Source of the DNA: Verrucomicrobiaceae bacterium
Lineage (GTDB): Bacteria; Verrucomicrobiota; Verrucomicrobiia; Verrucomicrobiales; Verrucomicrobiaceae
DNA: 64,000 bases
Assembly: GCA_016713035.1 (NCBI GenBank)
Contig: JADJPW010000001.1
Coordinates: 558,001 to 622,000, forward strand
Reading direction: 5' to 3'
Below are positions 17,730-26,255 of the stretch, one piece after another. How positions within the stretch are numbered: position 1 is the first letter of the stretch; each line of letters begins with the position of its first letter. Below the pieces are notes generated by a model that saw only the letters and a list, made by a program, of their open reading frames with translations, was not told where the DNA came from and did not search any database. A program made the translations under genes and the position numbers.

Positions 17730-19274
17730 CAATGCCGCTAAGCAAAAGGGTCGATGATGAGATCGTCGCTGGCTTGGAGAGAAGAGGTCGAGAGCAGGCG
17801 TGGCCATTTGCTCACGGGCTGTCGCACCTTGCGCTGGCAACTACGTCTTCGTCGCGCTGGCAACGCGGCTTGGGCGATTTGCTCTCGCACTCGGCGCACC
17901 AGCACTCCTTGTGCCGCCTCGTCCATGAGGCCCTGCGCTGCCTCCAGCACCAGTAGCAGCGCTACGGTGTGCTCCAAACAGTGGCTCATGCTGATGCGCA
18001 GCGCTCCTGCCTGCCGGACTTCTTCATCCTCACTGCTCTGTGCGCAGGCTAGTCGCTCCTCAGCCACCAGTGAGCTGGCGATGAGGAGCGCGGCGAGTTC
18101 TTGCTGTGCTGTCTCGGTGCGTTGTGCGCTGAGCAAATGCCCTCCGTGAAGCACGAGCTTGAGTTCTTTGTAAAAGACTTCCTGTTCCCAGCGCTTCGCA
18201 TACAACGCCAACAACTCACGCGCACTGCCCTGCTGCACGCTCAGGCTCGTCCACAGCCGCACCTTCACCCACTCTCCAGCGGCGTTGCGCACTCGCCCCA
18301 CGATCTCGCGCACTGGCAACTCGCTCTGGCGCATCGGCGGATGTTTGCGCGGGCGGCCCCGCGCTTTGTTCGCCTCGGGTGTCTGCTTCTCGTCAGCTTT
18401 GGACGGAGCTGTTGTTGACGAGTCTGCGCATGGGCTCTCACGCTCGCGCAGACTCACCACCACCTCCGCACTGCCATCGGCATGCACGCTTTGCACTCGC
18501 ACGGAGAGCTTTTGCCGCACTCGGACCAAAAGTGACTCTGCGTGCGCTGCGAATGTTTTTGCAGTTCTTTGAGCATCGGAGCCTGCCCGTAATAGCGGTC
18601 GGCGATGAGCAGGCTGCGAGCTGGTAGCGCGGCGAGCAGCGGATCGGCCAGCGATTTCTCATTGAGCGCACCCAGTGACATCGATACGGCCAGCGGTGCA
18701 TGGGTGCCGAGCTCGACCAGCGTGCTCATGGAGAGCTTGGCAAAGGCTGCCTGCGCACGACGACTGCGGCTTTTGGGCACTTGGGCGTTGATCTGCACGG
18801 TGTTAAGCAGGTTCCACTGCCCACCGTCGATGCCGACCAAGCGCAGCCCGGCGAAAAACACGCTGGATGCCGCTGCTCACAGGCTAGCGGCACCAGGGAG
18901 TGGCGCATGCAGGCATCGAAAGCTTGGGTGGATATCTTCAAACGACGCTGGCTTAGCGCCGCGGAGCCTGATGCGCACAGCAAAATAACGACCGATGATC
19001 TGCTGTAGGCTGCCGCAAGCGTGCAGACTTTGGGCGACCATGCCGGCGATGAGTTGCCAACCGAGAAGTTTGCGTCGCGGCCCTTGGTGCGTTGGCTCTG
19101 CCCGCAGTTCCTCGGGCAACTGCTCGACGCCGAGTTTTTGCGGATGCGTGCAGAGAGATGATGTTCGTATCGCGGTGGGCTGGATGGCTTTACCATCTAC
19201 CGCTAGTTGACTCAGCTACTCAGTTATACAGCACTCTTTTCGCCCCTCTTCGCTTTTTTTGCTTAGCGGCATTG
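17730..19274 (-). mobile_element. IS4-type insertion sequence with 18-bp terminal inverted repeats
   Basis: CAATGCCGCTAAGCAAAA at 17730-17747 is exactly inverted at 19257-19274, defining an element of about 1.55 kb. It contains a minus-strand DDE transposase gene that is broken in frame. It abuts the methyltransferase stop codon on the left and, five bases past its right end, an IS630 element. No clear target duplication remains, because the right flank is another mobile element. Confidence 0.85.
17738..19196 (-). pseudogene. IS4-family transposase, split into three frames
   Basis: Three overlapping minus-strand pieces make one transposase. The N-terminal piece (about 18877-19119) has RRKLLGWQLIAGMVAQSLHA. 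The middle piece (18454-18861) has LVGIDGGQWNLLNTVQ with the first catalytic Asp and SLLIADRYYGQAPM with the second. The C-terminal piece (17738-18529) has LLALYAKRWEQEVFYKELKL with the Y-x2-R-x3-E-x6-K signature. All three DDE residues are present, but two frame changes interrupt the protein. Positions are approximate for the first piece, which lacks a clear start. Confidence 0.8.
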
Positions 19275-19280
19275 TGGCTA

Positions 19281-20405
19281 GACCGGTTCTCAAAAAGAAT
19301 GTCATAAACGCGTCTTTGGGCGGCACTGGGACTGAAGGATGGATGGCTGGTCGAACAAAGAGCGTAGGGACTCGATGATACGGTCCTGAAGTTGCTCGGA
19401 AGTCTTGGCGATCCAGCCGTTGAACCAGTCGGCCTTCATGCGCAGCCACAAGCGTTCGATGGCGTTGAGATCGGGCGAGCGTGGTGGCAGATACTCGGGC
19501 TCAAAGTGGTGCCAGTTAAGACTCTTGGTCTTGTGCCATGAGGCGTTGTCGAGCACCAGGATGGCGCGGCGTCCTGCCACGTGCGGATTCTCCTCAGCTA
19601 GAGTGTCAAGGAACACCTGAAAAGTGACGCTGTCGCACAGGTTGAAGAGCAGTGCGCCGAGACGTCCATCTTTGGGCCGCACTGCGCCAAACACATTGTA
19701 GCGGATGTGCTCGCCGAGATAAGGTGAGTGGCGCACCTTGCCGATCTTGGTCCAGGTACGGCGCGGGCGCGGATCGCCTTCAAAGCCGCTTTCGTCGCTG
19801 AACCACAAGTCGACGCTCGGATCGGCCACCCAGCGCTGGAGCTTTTGGCAGAAGGCTTGGCGCTTGTCCTCATCCTGATTGAGCGGCCAAGGGCGCGGAA
19901 CTTTGAGGCGGTAATCGTGCTCGTGGAGATAGCGCACGGTGGTGCTGTAGCCGAGTTGCGTTTGCAGGTTCTGCTTGATCCAGCCGTGCAATTTCACAGC
20001 GGTCCAGTGGCTTTGTCCGGCCAGTGAGGGATCTTCGATGAGAGGTAGGATTTTATCGCTCACCTGTTCCTTGGGCAGGATGCGGCGACGCCCGCTGCTA
20101 CGCCCGGGAATGAGACCATCAAGGCCGGCGAGATTGAAGGCTTGGATGAAGCGCAAAACCTGCCGCAGGCTGAAGCCTGAGAGGTCAGCGACTTGCTCGC
20201 GGCTCTTGCCTTCATAAAGCCAGCGCAGCGCTTGAAGCCGACGAAAGCCCTTCTTCGTGGGTGAGCAATCCATCGCCACGCAGACCTCTTCCAAGGTCGC
20301 GTTTTCGAGATTGAGTGTGATGCACGGGCGGGCCACCGCCGCCTATTAATTACCGAAATTCTAAAAAATACAGTCTCAATATGACATTCTTTTTGAGGAC
20401 CGGTC
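19281..20405 (-). mobile_element. Intact IS630-family insertion sequence
   Basis: The element spans 1,125 bp with 25-bp terminal inverted repeats (19281-19305 and 20381-20405) that match at 24 positions. The repeats begin GACCGG and contain CTCAAAAAGAATGTCAT. It is flanked on both sides by TA (19279-19280 and 20406-20407), the expected IS630 target duplication. Its right flank continues directly into an IS1380 transposase fragment, so it interrupts or borders that older element. Confidence 0.93.
19302..20336 (-). CDS. IS630-family transposase
   Basis: The 344-residue DDE transposase is intact. An N-terminal helix-turn-helix region (REQVADLSGFSLRQVLRFIQ) binds the ends. The DDE_3 catalytic domain follows, with WFSDESGFEGD, ILVLDNASWHK and LPPRSPDLNAIERLW giving the Asp, Asp and Glu catalytic residues. 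The stop codon lies inside the left terminal repeat, as is common in compact insertion sequences. Nothing suggests inactivation, so this element could be mobile. It may also mobilise the short palindromic element at 32408-32571, which has similar ends. Confidence 0.95.
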   Translation of the reverse strand: MARPCITLNLENATLEEVCVAMDCSPTKKGFRRLQALRWLYEGKSREQVADLSGFSLRQVLRFIQAFNLAGLDGLIPGRSSGRRRILPKEQVSDKILPLIEDPSLAGQSHWTAVKLHGWIKQNLQTQLGYSTTVRYLHEHDYRLKVPRPWPLNQDEDKRQAFCQKLQRWVADPSVDLWFSDESGFEGDPRPRRTWTKIGKVRHSPYLGEHIRYNVFGAVRPKDGRLGALLFNLCDSVTFQVFLDTLAEENPHVAGRRAILVLDNASWHKTKSLNWHHFEPEYLPPRSPDLNAIERLWLRMKADWFNGWIAKTSEQLQDRIIESLRSLFDQPSILQSQCRPKTRL

Positions 20406-20754
20406 TACAACAGCCGGGCCGACTGCGAGAACAGGATCAAGGAGCTCAAGCAAGACTTCGGCCTCGACGCGTTCTGCCTGCAGGACTTTTTGGGCCACGG
20501 AGGCCTCGTTCCGCTTCATCATGGTAGCATACAATCTGATGAGTCTGTTCCGGCATTTTGGACTCAACAGTCACAATCAAGCCACCTTGGCGACGCTGCG
20601 ATCCTATTGCTTTGCAATAGGCGGTTGGGTCAGACAACACGCTCGAAAGCGAGTGCTCAAGCTCTCACTGCCTGGCAAAAAACGTCCCTGGATGGACGCT
20701 ATCTTCCGCCAAATCGAGGCTCGCCCACCACCGTTCGCTTACTCAATTGCATAA
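20406..20754 (+). pseudogene. IS1380-family transposase C-terminal fragment
   Basis: Starting from the right flank of the IS630 element, translation reads YNSRADCENRIKELKQDFG, the Y-R-E-K region of IS1380-family DDE transposases. A frame change follows in the T5 run at 20487-20491. After it the frame continues WATEASFRFIMVAYNLMSLF to a C-terminus ending PFAYSIA (stop 20752-20754). The N-terminal two thirds are missing on the left side of the IS630 element, so a deletion accompanied or followed the insertion. Confidence 0.85.
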
Positions 20755-20863
20755 TCCGGGTTGAAAAGCACCCCCTATCCAGAGGTAACCTATCGTGAAA
20801 CTAAAAAAATCGGACAGCAGTTTCCTGCCGCCCGATAATTGGAGTGATTGGTGTTAACGATGA

Positions 20864-21175
20864 TTATTTGATGTGCTTATTCACCAGCTTGGTCATCTCA
20901 AACATCGTCACAGTAGCTTTGCCATTGAACACAGCCTTGAGTTTGGCGTCCGCGTTGATATTGCGCTTGTTCTTCTGGTCCTGGAGACCGTTCTTCTTGA
21001 TGTAGTCCCAGATTTTCTTGGTCAGGGGACCGCGTGCAAGAGGAGCGGAGCCGACAACAGCGGCCAGCACATCATCGGGCTGGACCGGCTTCATCAGCGC
21101 GGGGTTCACTTTACGTTTTGCTTTGGGTTTAGCGGCTTTGGCGGCCGGCTTCTTAGAGGTGGATTTGGTGGCCAT
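20864..21175 (-). CDS. SWIB/MDM2-domain protein with Lys/Ala-rich N-terminal tail
   Basis: This 103-residue protein has an N-terminal tail of Lys, Ala, Ser and Pro (residues 1-25) resembling histone H1 tails. A SWIB domain follows: LMKPVQPDDVLAAVVGSAPL, LTKKIWDYIKKNGLQDQKNK, RNINADAKLKAVFN and VTMFEMTKLVNKHIK. SWIB domains occur in eukaryotic SWI/SNF complexes and in Chlamydiae and other PVC bacteria. The basic tail suggests DNA binding, which is inferred. It lies between two decayed transposases, and an AT-rich leader of about 300 bp precedes it on the minus strand. Confidence 0.9.
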   Translation of the reverse strand: MATKSTSKKPAAKAAKPKAKRKVNPALMKPVQPDDVLAAVVGSAPLARGPLTKKIWDYIKKNGLQDQKNKRNINADAKLKAVFNGKATVTMFEMTKLVNKHIK

Positions 21176-21472
21176 GGACGCGATTCTGGCAGCGAAACGC
21201 TCTTTGTGTCAATACAAGATTATAAGGCGGTTAAAAATCACGGAGAACTTTCTTATTTTTTGGATTTTGCCCTCAAAAAACCTTCAGGGCTTGGTCATTT
21301 TTTAAAGGAGTCATTTCTGAGATCAAAAAGTTTTTATCTTGAATTTTGCCTCCATTACCTTTCAGCGCGGTAATATTTTGACAACTTAGCGAATACACAG
21401 CCATCCCATAGGGTGGTCGTGCAGAAGGGTGTGAAGTATGCTGACTGAGAGCGATCAGCGGTTTGATTTGGA
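21176..21472. other. AT-rich intergenic region upstream of SWIB gene
   Basis: This 297-bp stretch is markedly AT-richer than its surroundings, with runs such as TCTTATTTTTTGGATTTTG near 21251. It probably holds the promoter of the SWIB-domain gene (minus strand). I see no ORF with family resemblance, no tRNA and no clear terminator. Confidence 0.4.
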
Positions 21473-22860
21473 GTGCGATGTCAAAACCAAAACACACACA
21501 TGCCACCCATGCCACCCAGCCACCACATCAACGTTCTCGGCCAGATACTCAAGCTCATACCGCGCAGTATCATCAGCACCGCCGCCAGGGAGACCGGCGT
21601 GGATGCCAAGGCGCGAACCTTCAGTGCCCTGAGCCTCCTCGGCACGATGATCTTCGCCCAGCTCGTCCACGCTCTGAGCCGCAACGACATCTGCGACTGG
21701 TTGCGGCTCAAGACCCGCGCCATCGCCGCCTTCGGCCTCACCCCGCCCTCGCGCAACAACCTCTCCTACGCCAACAAGGAGCGCGACGCACTCTTCACCG
21801 AGCTGGTCTTCTGGCGCACGCTGGAACATCTGCACCATTGCGATGCGAGCTTTGGCTCCCAGCGGCCAGGCGGCGGTTCACGCGCTCCGCTTCACCGTTT
21901 CAAAGTGAGGATACATGCCGTCGATTCCACCGTGATGGAGCTGGTGGCCAACTGCATGGGTTGGGCCAGACACCGCCGCAGCAAGGCCGCCGCCAAGATG
22001 CACCTGAGCTTGAGCTTGAGCTTTGAACAGCTTCCTGCTCACCTTCGCCATCGTGGGCAGCGCCGGCGAGCACGACAACAAGCGCGCCCGCGAGCTATGC
22101 GCTGGTCTGTTGGAGGGCGAGGTGGTCGTCTTTGACAAGGCTTACGTGGATTTCGCCCACCTGCATGATCTCGATTTGCGCGGCGTGCAGTGGGTCACCC
22201 GCGCCAAGGACAACTTTTACTACCGCGTCCTGCGCAACCTGCCAGTGATCAATGGCTGCGGCATTGTGAAGGATCAGATCGTCAAGCTCACCGCGACAAA
22301 GTGGAAGCCGTTCTCCGGATTGAGCGTGCGGCGGGTCGAGGCCTGGGTGGAGGTAGAGGGTGAGAAGCGCCTGATGGTCTTCATCAGCAACAACAACACC
22401 AACTGGAGTCCTCGCAGCGTCTGCGACTTGACTCAGTCGCCGCCTCACGGCTCCTGCGGGCTGCTCGTTCCTCGCCGTCTATCTCGCAGCCCGCCGGGCT
22501 GCTCGGTTCTACCGCGCCCGCTGGGACATCAAGGTGTTCTTCAAGCAGGTGAAGCAGACGCTCAAGCTCGGCGACTTTTTGGGTCACAACGCCAACGCGA
22601 TTCGCTGGCAGGTGTGGACGGCGCTGCTGGTGTATGTGCTGCTGCGCTTCGCCGCGCACATGAGCCTGTGGGGCCACAGCTTCACGCGGCTCTTCGTGGT
22701 GTAGAGCGCGGCGATGTGGGAACGGCTCGATCTGCTTGGCGTTTTACAAAGCTATGGGACAGCAGGTGGCAGTTTCAAGATGCTCGGCAGCCCGCATACC
22801 TCGTGGTTGCCAGGGTTTGAGCCTGCAGGCACACGATCTCATGGGACAGCACCCGCGTGA
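21473..22860 (+). pseudogene. Decayed IS4-family transposase (DUF4372-type) with inserted hairpin
   Basis: The first part reads HINVLGQILKLIPRSIISTA, DAKARTFSALSLLGTMIFAQ, RNDICDWLRLKTRAIAAFGL and IHAVDSTVMELV with the first catalytic Asp. A +1 change near 22016 moves the rest to another frame: TFAIVGSAGEHDNKRAREL, VVVFDKAYVDFAHLHDL with the second Asp, and WVTRAKDNFYYRV. A 79-bp insertion (22431-22509) then breaks the Y-R-E-K region, whose remaining part is YRARWDIKVFFKQVKQTLKL with Lys where the catalytic Glu should be. An in-frame TAG occurs at about 22702, and coding similarity continues to 22860. Confidence 0.85.
22431..22509. repeat. REP-like hairpin inserted in the transposase pseudogene
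   Basis: A 79-base segment separates the transposase codons for CDL and YRARW, which are adjacent in relatives. It contains a 9-bp perfect stem, GCGGGCTGC at 22456-22464 and GCAGCCCGC at 22486-22494. The segment is absent from the protein family, so it is probably an inserted REP-type element. Confidence 0.65.
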
Positions 22861-23274
22861 TTTGCCTGCACAGCCGCGCTTCAGGCCATAAAAACTTACT
22901 CGCCCTGCTCCGCTTCTAAACCACCCTCCCTTCGTAAACCACCAGCTTGCCCATCATTTTCCGAAGGCTATGGGGTGGCTGTGTGGTGAATTTTATAATC
23001 TGAGGCCGATGAAGCTCATAGCTGGAAAATTCACTGTGAGATGTCCCCCAATCTGCGGCCAGGGGCGAGCGGAGTTAAGTTTTGACCTTCACAGCTTTTA
23101 GTAGGACGGGGTTCGTTCTGAACAACTTGCTATGAATTAGTACTAAGCCTTATTTTTAGGCTTAGCACTGAATTTATTAGCGCTGGCTAAACGAATGCTA
23201 ACCCACCGCAACCTTTCCCTCAACCTTCACGGTGTTCCCAGTTGCTTGAGGGGGCTCCGATGGCGGCTTGTGGC
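22861..23274. other. Intergenic region after the transposase remnant
   Basis: This 414-bp stretch holds no credible gene. A hairpin CTAAGCCT (23143-23150) with AGGCTTAG (23158-23165), loop TATTTTT, sits in an AT-rich patch, and could terminate or be part of IS debris. The region ends at the minus-strand M29 peptidase stop codon. Confidence 0.45.
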
Positions 23275-24375
23275 TTAGTAGTTGAGGGCTTTGAGCTCGG
23301 GGAGGGTGAATTGGCCGTCTTTGCGGATGAGCTGGCCGTCGAAGCGGATTTCGCCGCCGCCGTATTCGGGGCGCTGGATGTTGACGAGGTCCCAGTGGAC
23401 TTGGCTGCGGTTGCCGTTGTCGGCGACGCCTTCATAGGCCTGCCCTGGGGTGAAGTGGAAGCTGCCGGCGATTTTTTCGTCGAAAAGGATGTCGCGCATG
23501 GGCTCTTTGATCTCGCGGTTAAAGCCGATGGCGAATTCGCCGATGTAGCGGGCACCTTTGTCGCTATCGAGGATCTTATTGATCGCGGCGGTGTTGTTGG
23601 CGGTGGCTTTGACGATCTTGCCTTTGCTGAACTCGAGCTTCACGCTGTCAAAGGCGATGCCTTGGTAAATGGAGGGTGCGTTGTAGCTGATGACGCCCTC
23701 CACGCTGTCTTTCACGGGTGCGGAGAAGCACTCGCCATCGGGGATGTTGTGCCCACCGCCGCAGGGGATGGATTTGAGGCCTTTGAGGCTGAATTTGAGA
23801 TCGGTGCCGGGGCCGGTGATGTGGACTTGGCTGGTTTTGTCCATGAGCTTTTGCAGGGACTTCATGGCGGGCTCCAGCGCGGCGTAATCGAGCAGGCAGA
23901 CGCGGAAGAAGAAGTCCTCAAAGGCCTGGGTGCTCATGCCGGCCTGCTGCGCCATGCTGCTGGTGGGCCAGCGCAGGACGACCCAGCGGGTCTTGCCGAC
24001 GCGCTGATTCTGCACGGGACGCATTTTCTTCATGACCATCTGCATTTTGTCCGCAGGGACATCGCTGGACTCGGTGATGTTATGACTTCCACGCACGGCG
24101 ATGTAGCACTGCGTTTTCTTCATCAAGGCGAGGGTGTTTTGTGCGATGAGGTCGTATTGACCGGCATCGGCATGGATCATCTGCTCGCGGGTGATGAGGG
24201 CGTCGTTGAGGCGGACCATGGGCTTGCCACCTGCGGCGACGACTTCGCGGATGAGGGACTGGCCGACGTAGCTCGGTACATCAAAGAGGTCGATCCAGAC
24301 GAAATCGCCTTTTTTTACTTTGGTGGAATAACGGACAAGCTGGCGGGAGAGGGCGTCGATACGTGGGTCGTGCAT
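23275..24375 (-). CDS. M29-family aminopeptidase
   Basis: This 366-residue protein matches the thermophilic aminopeptidase (M29) family. The region CGGGHNIPDGECFSAPVKDS contains the first metal-ligand Glu. GARYIGEFAIGFNREI carries a second, and FDEKIAGSFHFTPG then SQVHWDLVN complete the C-terminal metal site. These enzymes are cytosolic co-catalytic metallo-exopeptidases. It has no signal peptide. The gene is divergent from the membrane-anchored protein gene at 24532. The start at 24375 (MHDPRIDALSRQLV) is well placed. Confidence 0.88.
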   Translation of the reverse strand: MHDPRIDALSRQLVRYSTKVKKGDFVWIDLFDVPSYVGQSLIREVVAAGGKPMVRLNDALITREQMIHADAGQYDLIAQNTLALMKKTQCYIAVRGSHNITESSDVPADKMQMVMKKMRPVQNQRVGKTRWVVLRWPTSSMAQQAGMSTQAFEDFFFRVCLLDYAALEPAMKSLQKLMDKTSQVHITGPGTDLKFSLKGLKSIPCGGGHNIPDGECFSAPVKDSVEGVISYNAPSIYQGIAFDSVKLEFSKGKIVKATANNTAAINKILDSDKGARYIGEFAIGFNREIKEPMRDILFDEKIAGSFHFTPGQAYEGVADNGNRSQVHWDLVNIQRPEYGGGEIRFDGQLIRKDGQFTLPELKALNY

Positions 24376-24531
24376 AGATGCGGCTACAGTGGCAAGCAGG
24401 CACGGTGCGGAAAGGTTTTTTTCGCATGGGAATCATCTCCCCTACCCTGTTCTGGCCTGCTGTGGTGAGTCGTGGTTCCGGCAGCACTTTCGCACTGGCG
24501 CGGTGCTTTTCTCTGCGCCAGCATCCGCGTC

Positions 24532-25341
24532 ATGTTCTGGCGGCTCCTTTCGGCACTGGCGATTCTGTTCTGGGCGGTGATGGCCGCTCTGCTGGTGCGT
24601 GACACGTATTTCCCCCATGAGTCCACGCTCTCCGAGGTGCCGCCGCGCTATGTCTTTGACCTCTTTTTGAAGCAGGCCAGCCAGCAGGCCGTGACGCTGC
24701 ACCTGCACCACCGGGGTGAAAAAATCGGACACGCCAGCATGAGCATCACGGGCCAGAAATCCAGCCCGATCAGCGCACCCGAGGGCTACGAGCTCATGGC
24801 CCGTGGGCTCATCGAGCGGCTCCAGGAGAACGCCGCCCGCATGGACATCACCTGGGAGATCAGTGGCCGCATCGACACGCAGGGTGAGTGGAGCCGCGCG
24901 GAGTTCCTCTCCTCGATGCAGCGTGAGAAGGTGCAGGCCCGTGTGTTTTGGGAGAAGGGCCAAAAACTCCCCGCCGTCTCTGTCACGCAAGATGGCCGCA
25001 GCCTCATTGATCCATCCCAGCTCGGCATCCTCACGGCTCTGAGTGGCGGCATGATCGGTAAAAGCGGCGGACTCGGTGCCTTAGCGGGTGTGCTCGGCCC
25101 ATTGGCAGGCATGCCAGCAGCCGATACGAGCACCACCGCAGGCGAAAACACACCCGCTACTGCCAGCGAGACGCTTTTCACGGCCCACGAGGCCACCGTC
25201 GAGATGGCGGGGCGTGAGCGGAAATGCTTCATCGTCACCATGCCACTCGTGGCTGGCCAGAGTGCCCGCTTGCTCTTTGCTGAGACTGGGGAGCTCGCTC
25301 GCATCGAGCTGCCTCAAGAGACGTCCTGCTCGAGCCCATGA
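24532..25341 (+). CDS. Predicted membrane-anchored protein of unknown function
   Basis: About 269 residues. The N-terminus MFWRLLSALAILFWAVMAAL is a single membrane anchor or uncleaved signal, leaving a soluble exported domain. That domain has HLHHRGEKIGHASMSI, a basic mixed region, then a small-residue stretch GGLGALAGVLGPLAGMP near residue 180. It ends with KCFIVTMPLVAGQSARLLFA. I recognise no family. ATG 24532 is preferred over 24472 because the hydrophobic segment starts there. It is divergent from the M29 peptidase and convergent with a DUF1080 gene. Confidence 0.6.
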   Translation: MFWRLLSALAILFWAVMAALLVRDTYFPHESTLSEVPPRYVFDLFLKQASQQAVTLHLHHRGEKIGHASMSITGQKSSPISAPEGYELMARGLIERLQENAARMDITWEISGRIDTQGEWSRAEFLSSMQREKVQARVFWEKGQKLPAVSVTQDGRSLIDPSQLGILTALSGGMIGKSGGLGALAGVLGPLAGMPAADTSTTAGENTPATASETLFTAHEATVEMAGRERKCFIVTMPLVAGQSARLLFAETGELARIELPQETSCSSP

Positions 25342-25412
25342 TTCATGGCATGTTTCAGCCGTGAACGGCTCCGATGCCGAAAATAGCGAACGGCGAACCT
25401 CGAACAACTACC

Positions 25413-26117
25413 TCACTTCGTCTCCCGCACTTTCACGTTCTTCCAGCGCACGGTGTAGGGGCCATCGCCTTTTTTGATGCCGTGGACTTGGAAGCCGATG
25501 AAGCCTTCGGGGTCGCCGGGTTGGGTGAAATCGGCGGTGGGGACGTCATTGACCCAGCTCTGGTAGTGATCGCCCTTCACGGCGATGCGGTAGTGATTCC
25601 ACTCACCTTTTTTGAAGGCGGCTTTGGCAGCATCCGAGCGCACGGCTTCTGTTTTGGTCAAAATGCTCCACCAGGTGCCGCGGCGGGCTTCATCATAAAA
25701 ATCACCCGCTGTGCCATTCACTGCGATCTCGCACTGCGGGCCATAGAGTCGGCCTGCGGGCAGTGGTTTGCTATTTTTGCTGCCTTCTGGCGCGGGATCA
25801 CCCTCTTTGGCCAAATGGCTGCGGACCTGCACACCGGAGTTCAGCGCATCATCGACCTTCACATCGAATTCGAGCTCGAAATCCTTATACGGCCCGACCA
25901 TGAGGAAGGAGTTCGGGCTGCCATCCGTGGTGGTGCCCACCAACACGCCGTCTTCCACTTTATACGAGGCAGTGCCGCTCACGACCTGACCGCCAGAGAG
26001 TGTGCCATCCGCGAAGAGCGCCTTCCAGCCATCCTTCCCCTCCTCTGCCAATGCGGATACATAAAACAGACCTGCGGACAGGACGATGGCGGGAAAAAGG
26101 GTGCTGCAATTCATCAT
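25413..26117 (-). CDS. Secreted DUF1080 (3-keto-disaccharide hydrolase) domain protein
   Basis: This 234-residue protein has a signal peptide (MNCSTLFPAIVLSAGLFYVS) and a single concanavalin-like DUF1080 domain. Visible motifs are WKALFADGTLSGGQVVSG, FELEFDVKVDDALNSGVQVR, the cis motif RLYGPQCEIAVNG, KGEWNHYRIAVKGDHYQSWV and the C-terminal GFIGFQVHG. The family hydrolyses 3-keto sugars or binds carbohydrates, and is much expanded in Verrucomicrobiota and Planctomycetota. It is divergent from the transporter gene at 26256, with which it might share a carbohydrate role (inferred). Confidence 0.9.
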   Translation of the reverse strand: MMNCSTLFPAIVLSAGLFYVSALAEEGKDGWKALFADGTLSGGQVVSGTASYKVEDGVLVGTTTDGSPNSFLMVGPYKDFELEFDVKVDDALNSGVQVRSHLAKEGDPAPEGSKNSKPLPAGRLYGPQCEIAVNGTAGDFYDEARRGTWWSILTKTEAVRSDAAKAAFKKGEWNHYRIAVKGDHYQSWVNDVPTADFTQPGDPEGFIGFQVHGIKKGDGPYTVRWKNVKVRETK

Positions 26118-26255
26118 AGGGCTGCGAGGAACGCCGACATTATCACCAAACTATCATCCGAAGCGTCAAAGACCTCATCGCGTGCTCCATGGATCTGCCG
26201 CGTGCTCTTTTGTCTTGCCAATAAAGGCCCCTCTCCCTAGCCTCGCTCCCTCTTT

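Noticed and set aside
17720..19285. Target-site duplication of the IS4-type element
   Set aside because: Left flank GGCCTAGACC and right flank TGGCTAGACC are similar, but the right one is part of the adjacent IS630 end, so the match is not reliable.
23242..24468. Long plus-strand open frame opposite the M29 peptidase
   Set aside because: Antisense shadow; the minus-strand protein has the metal-site motifs.
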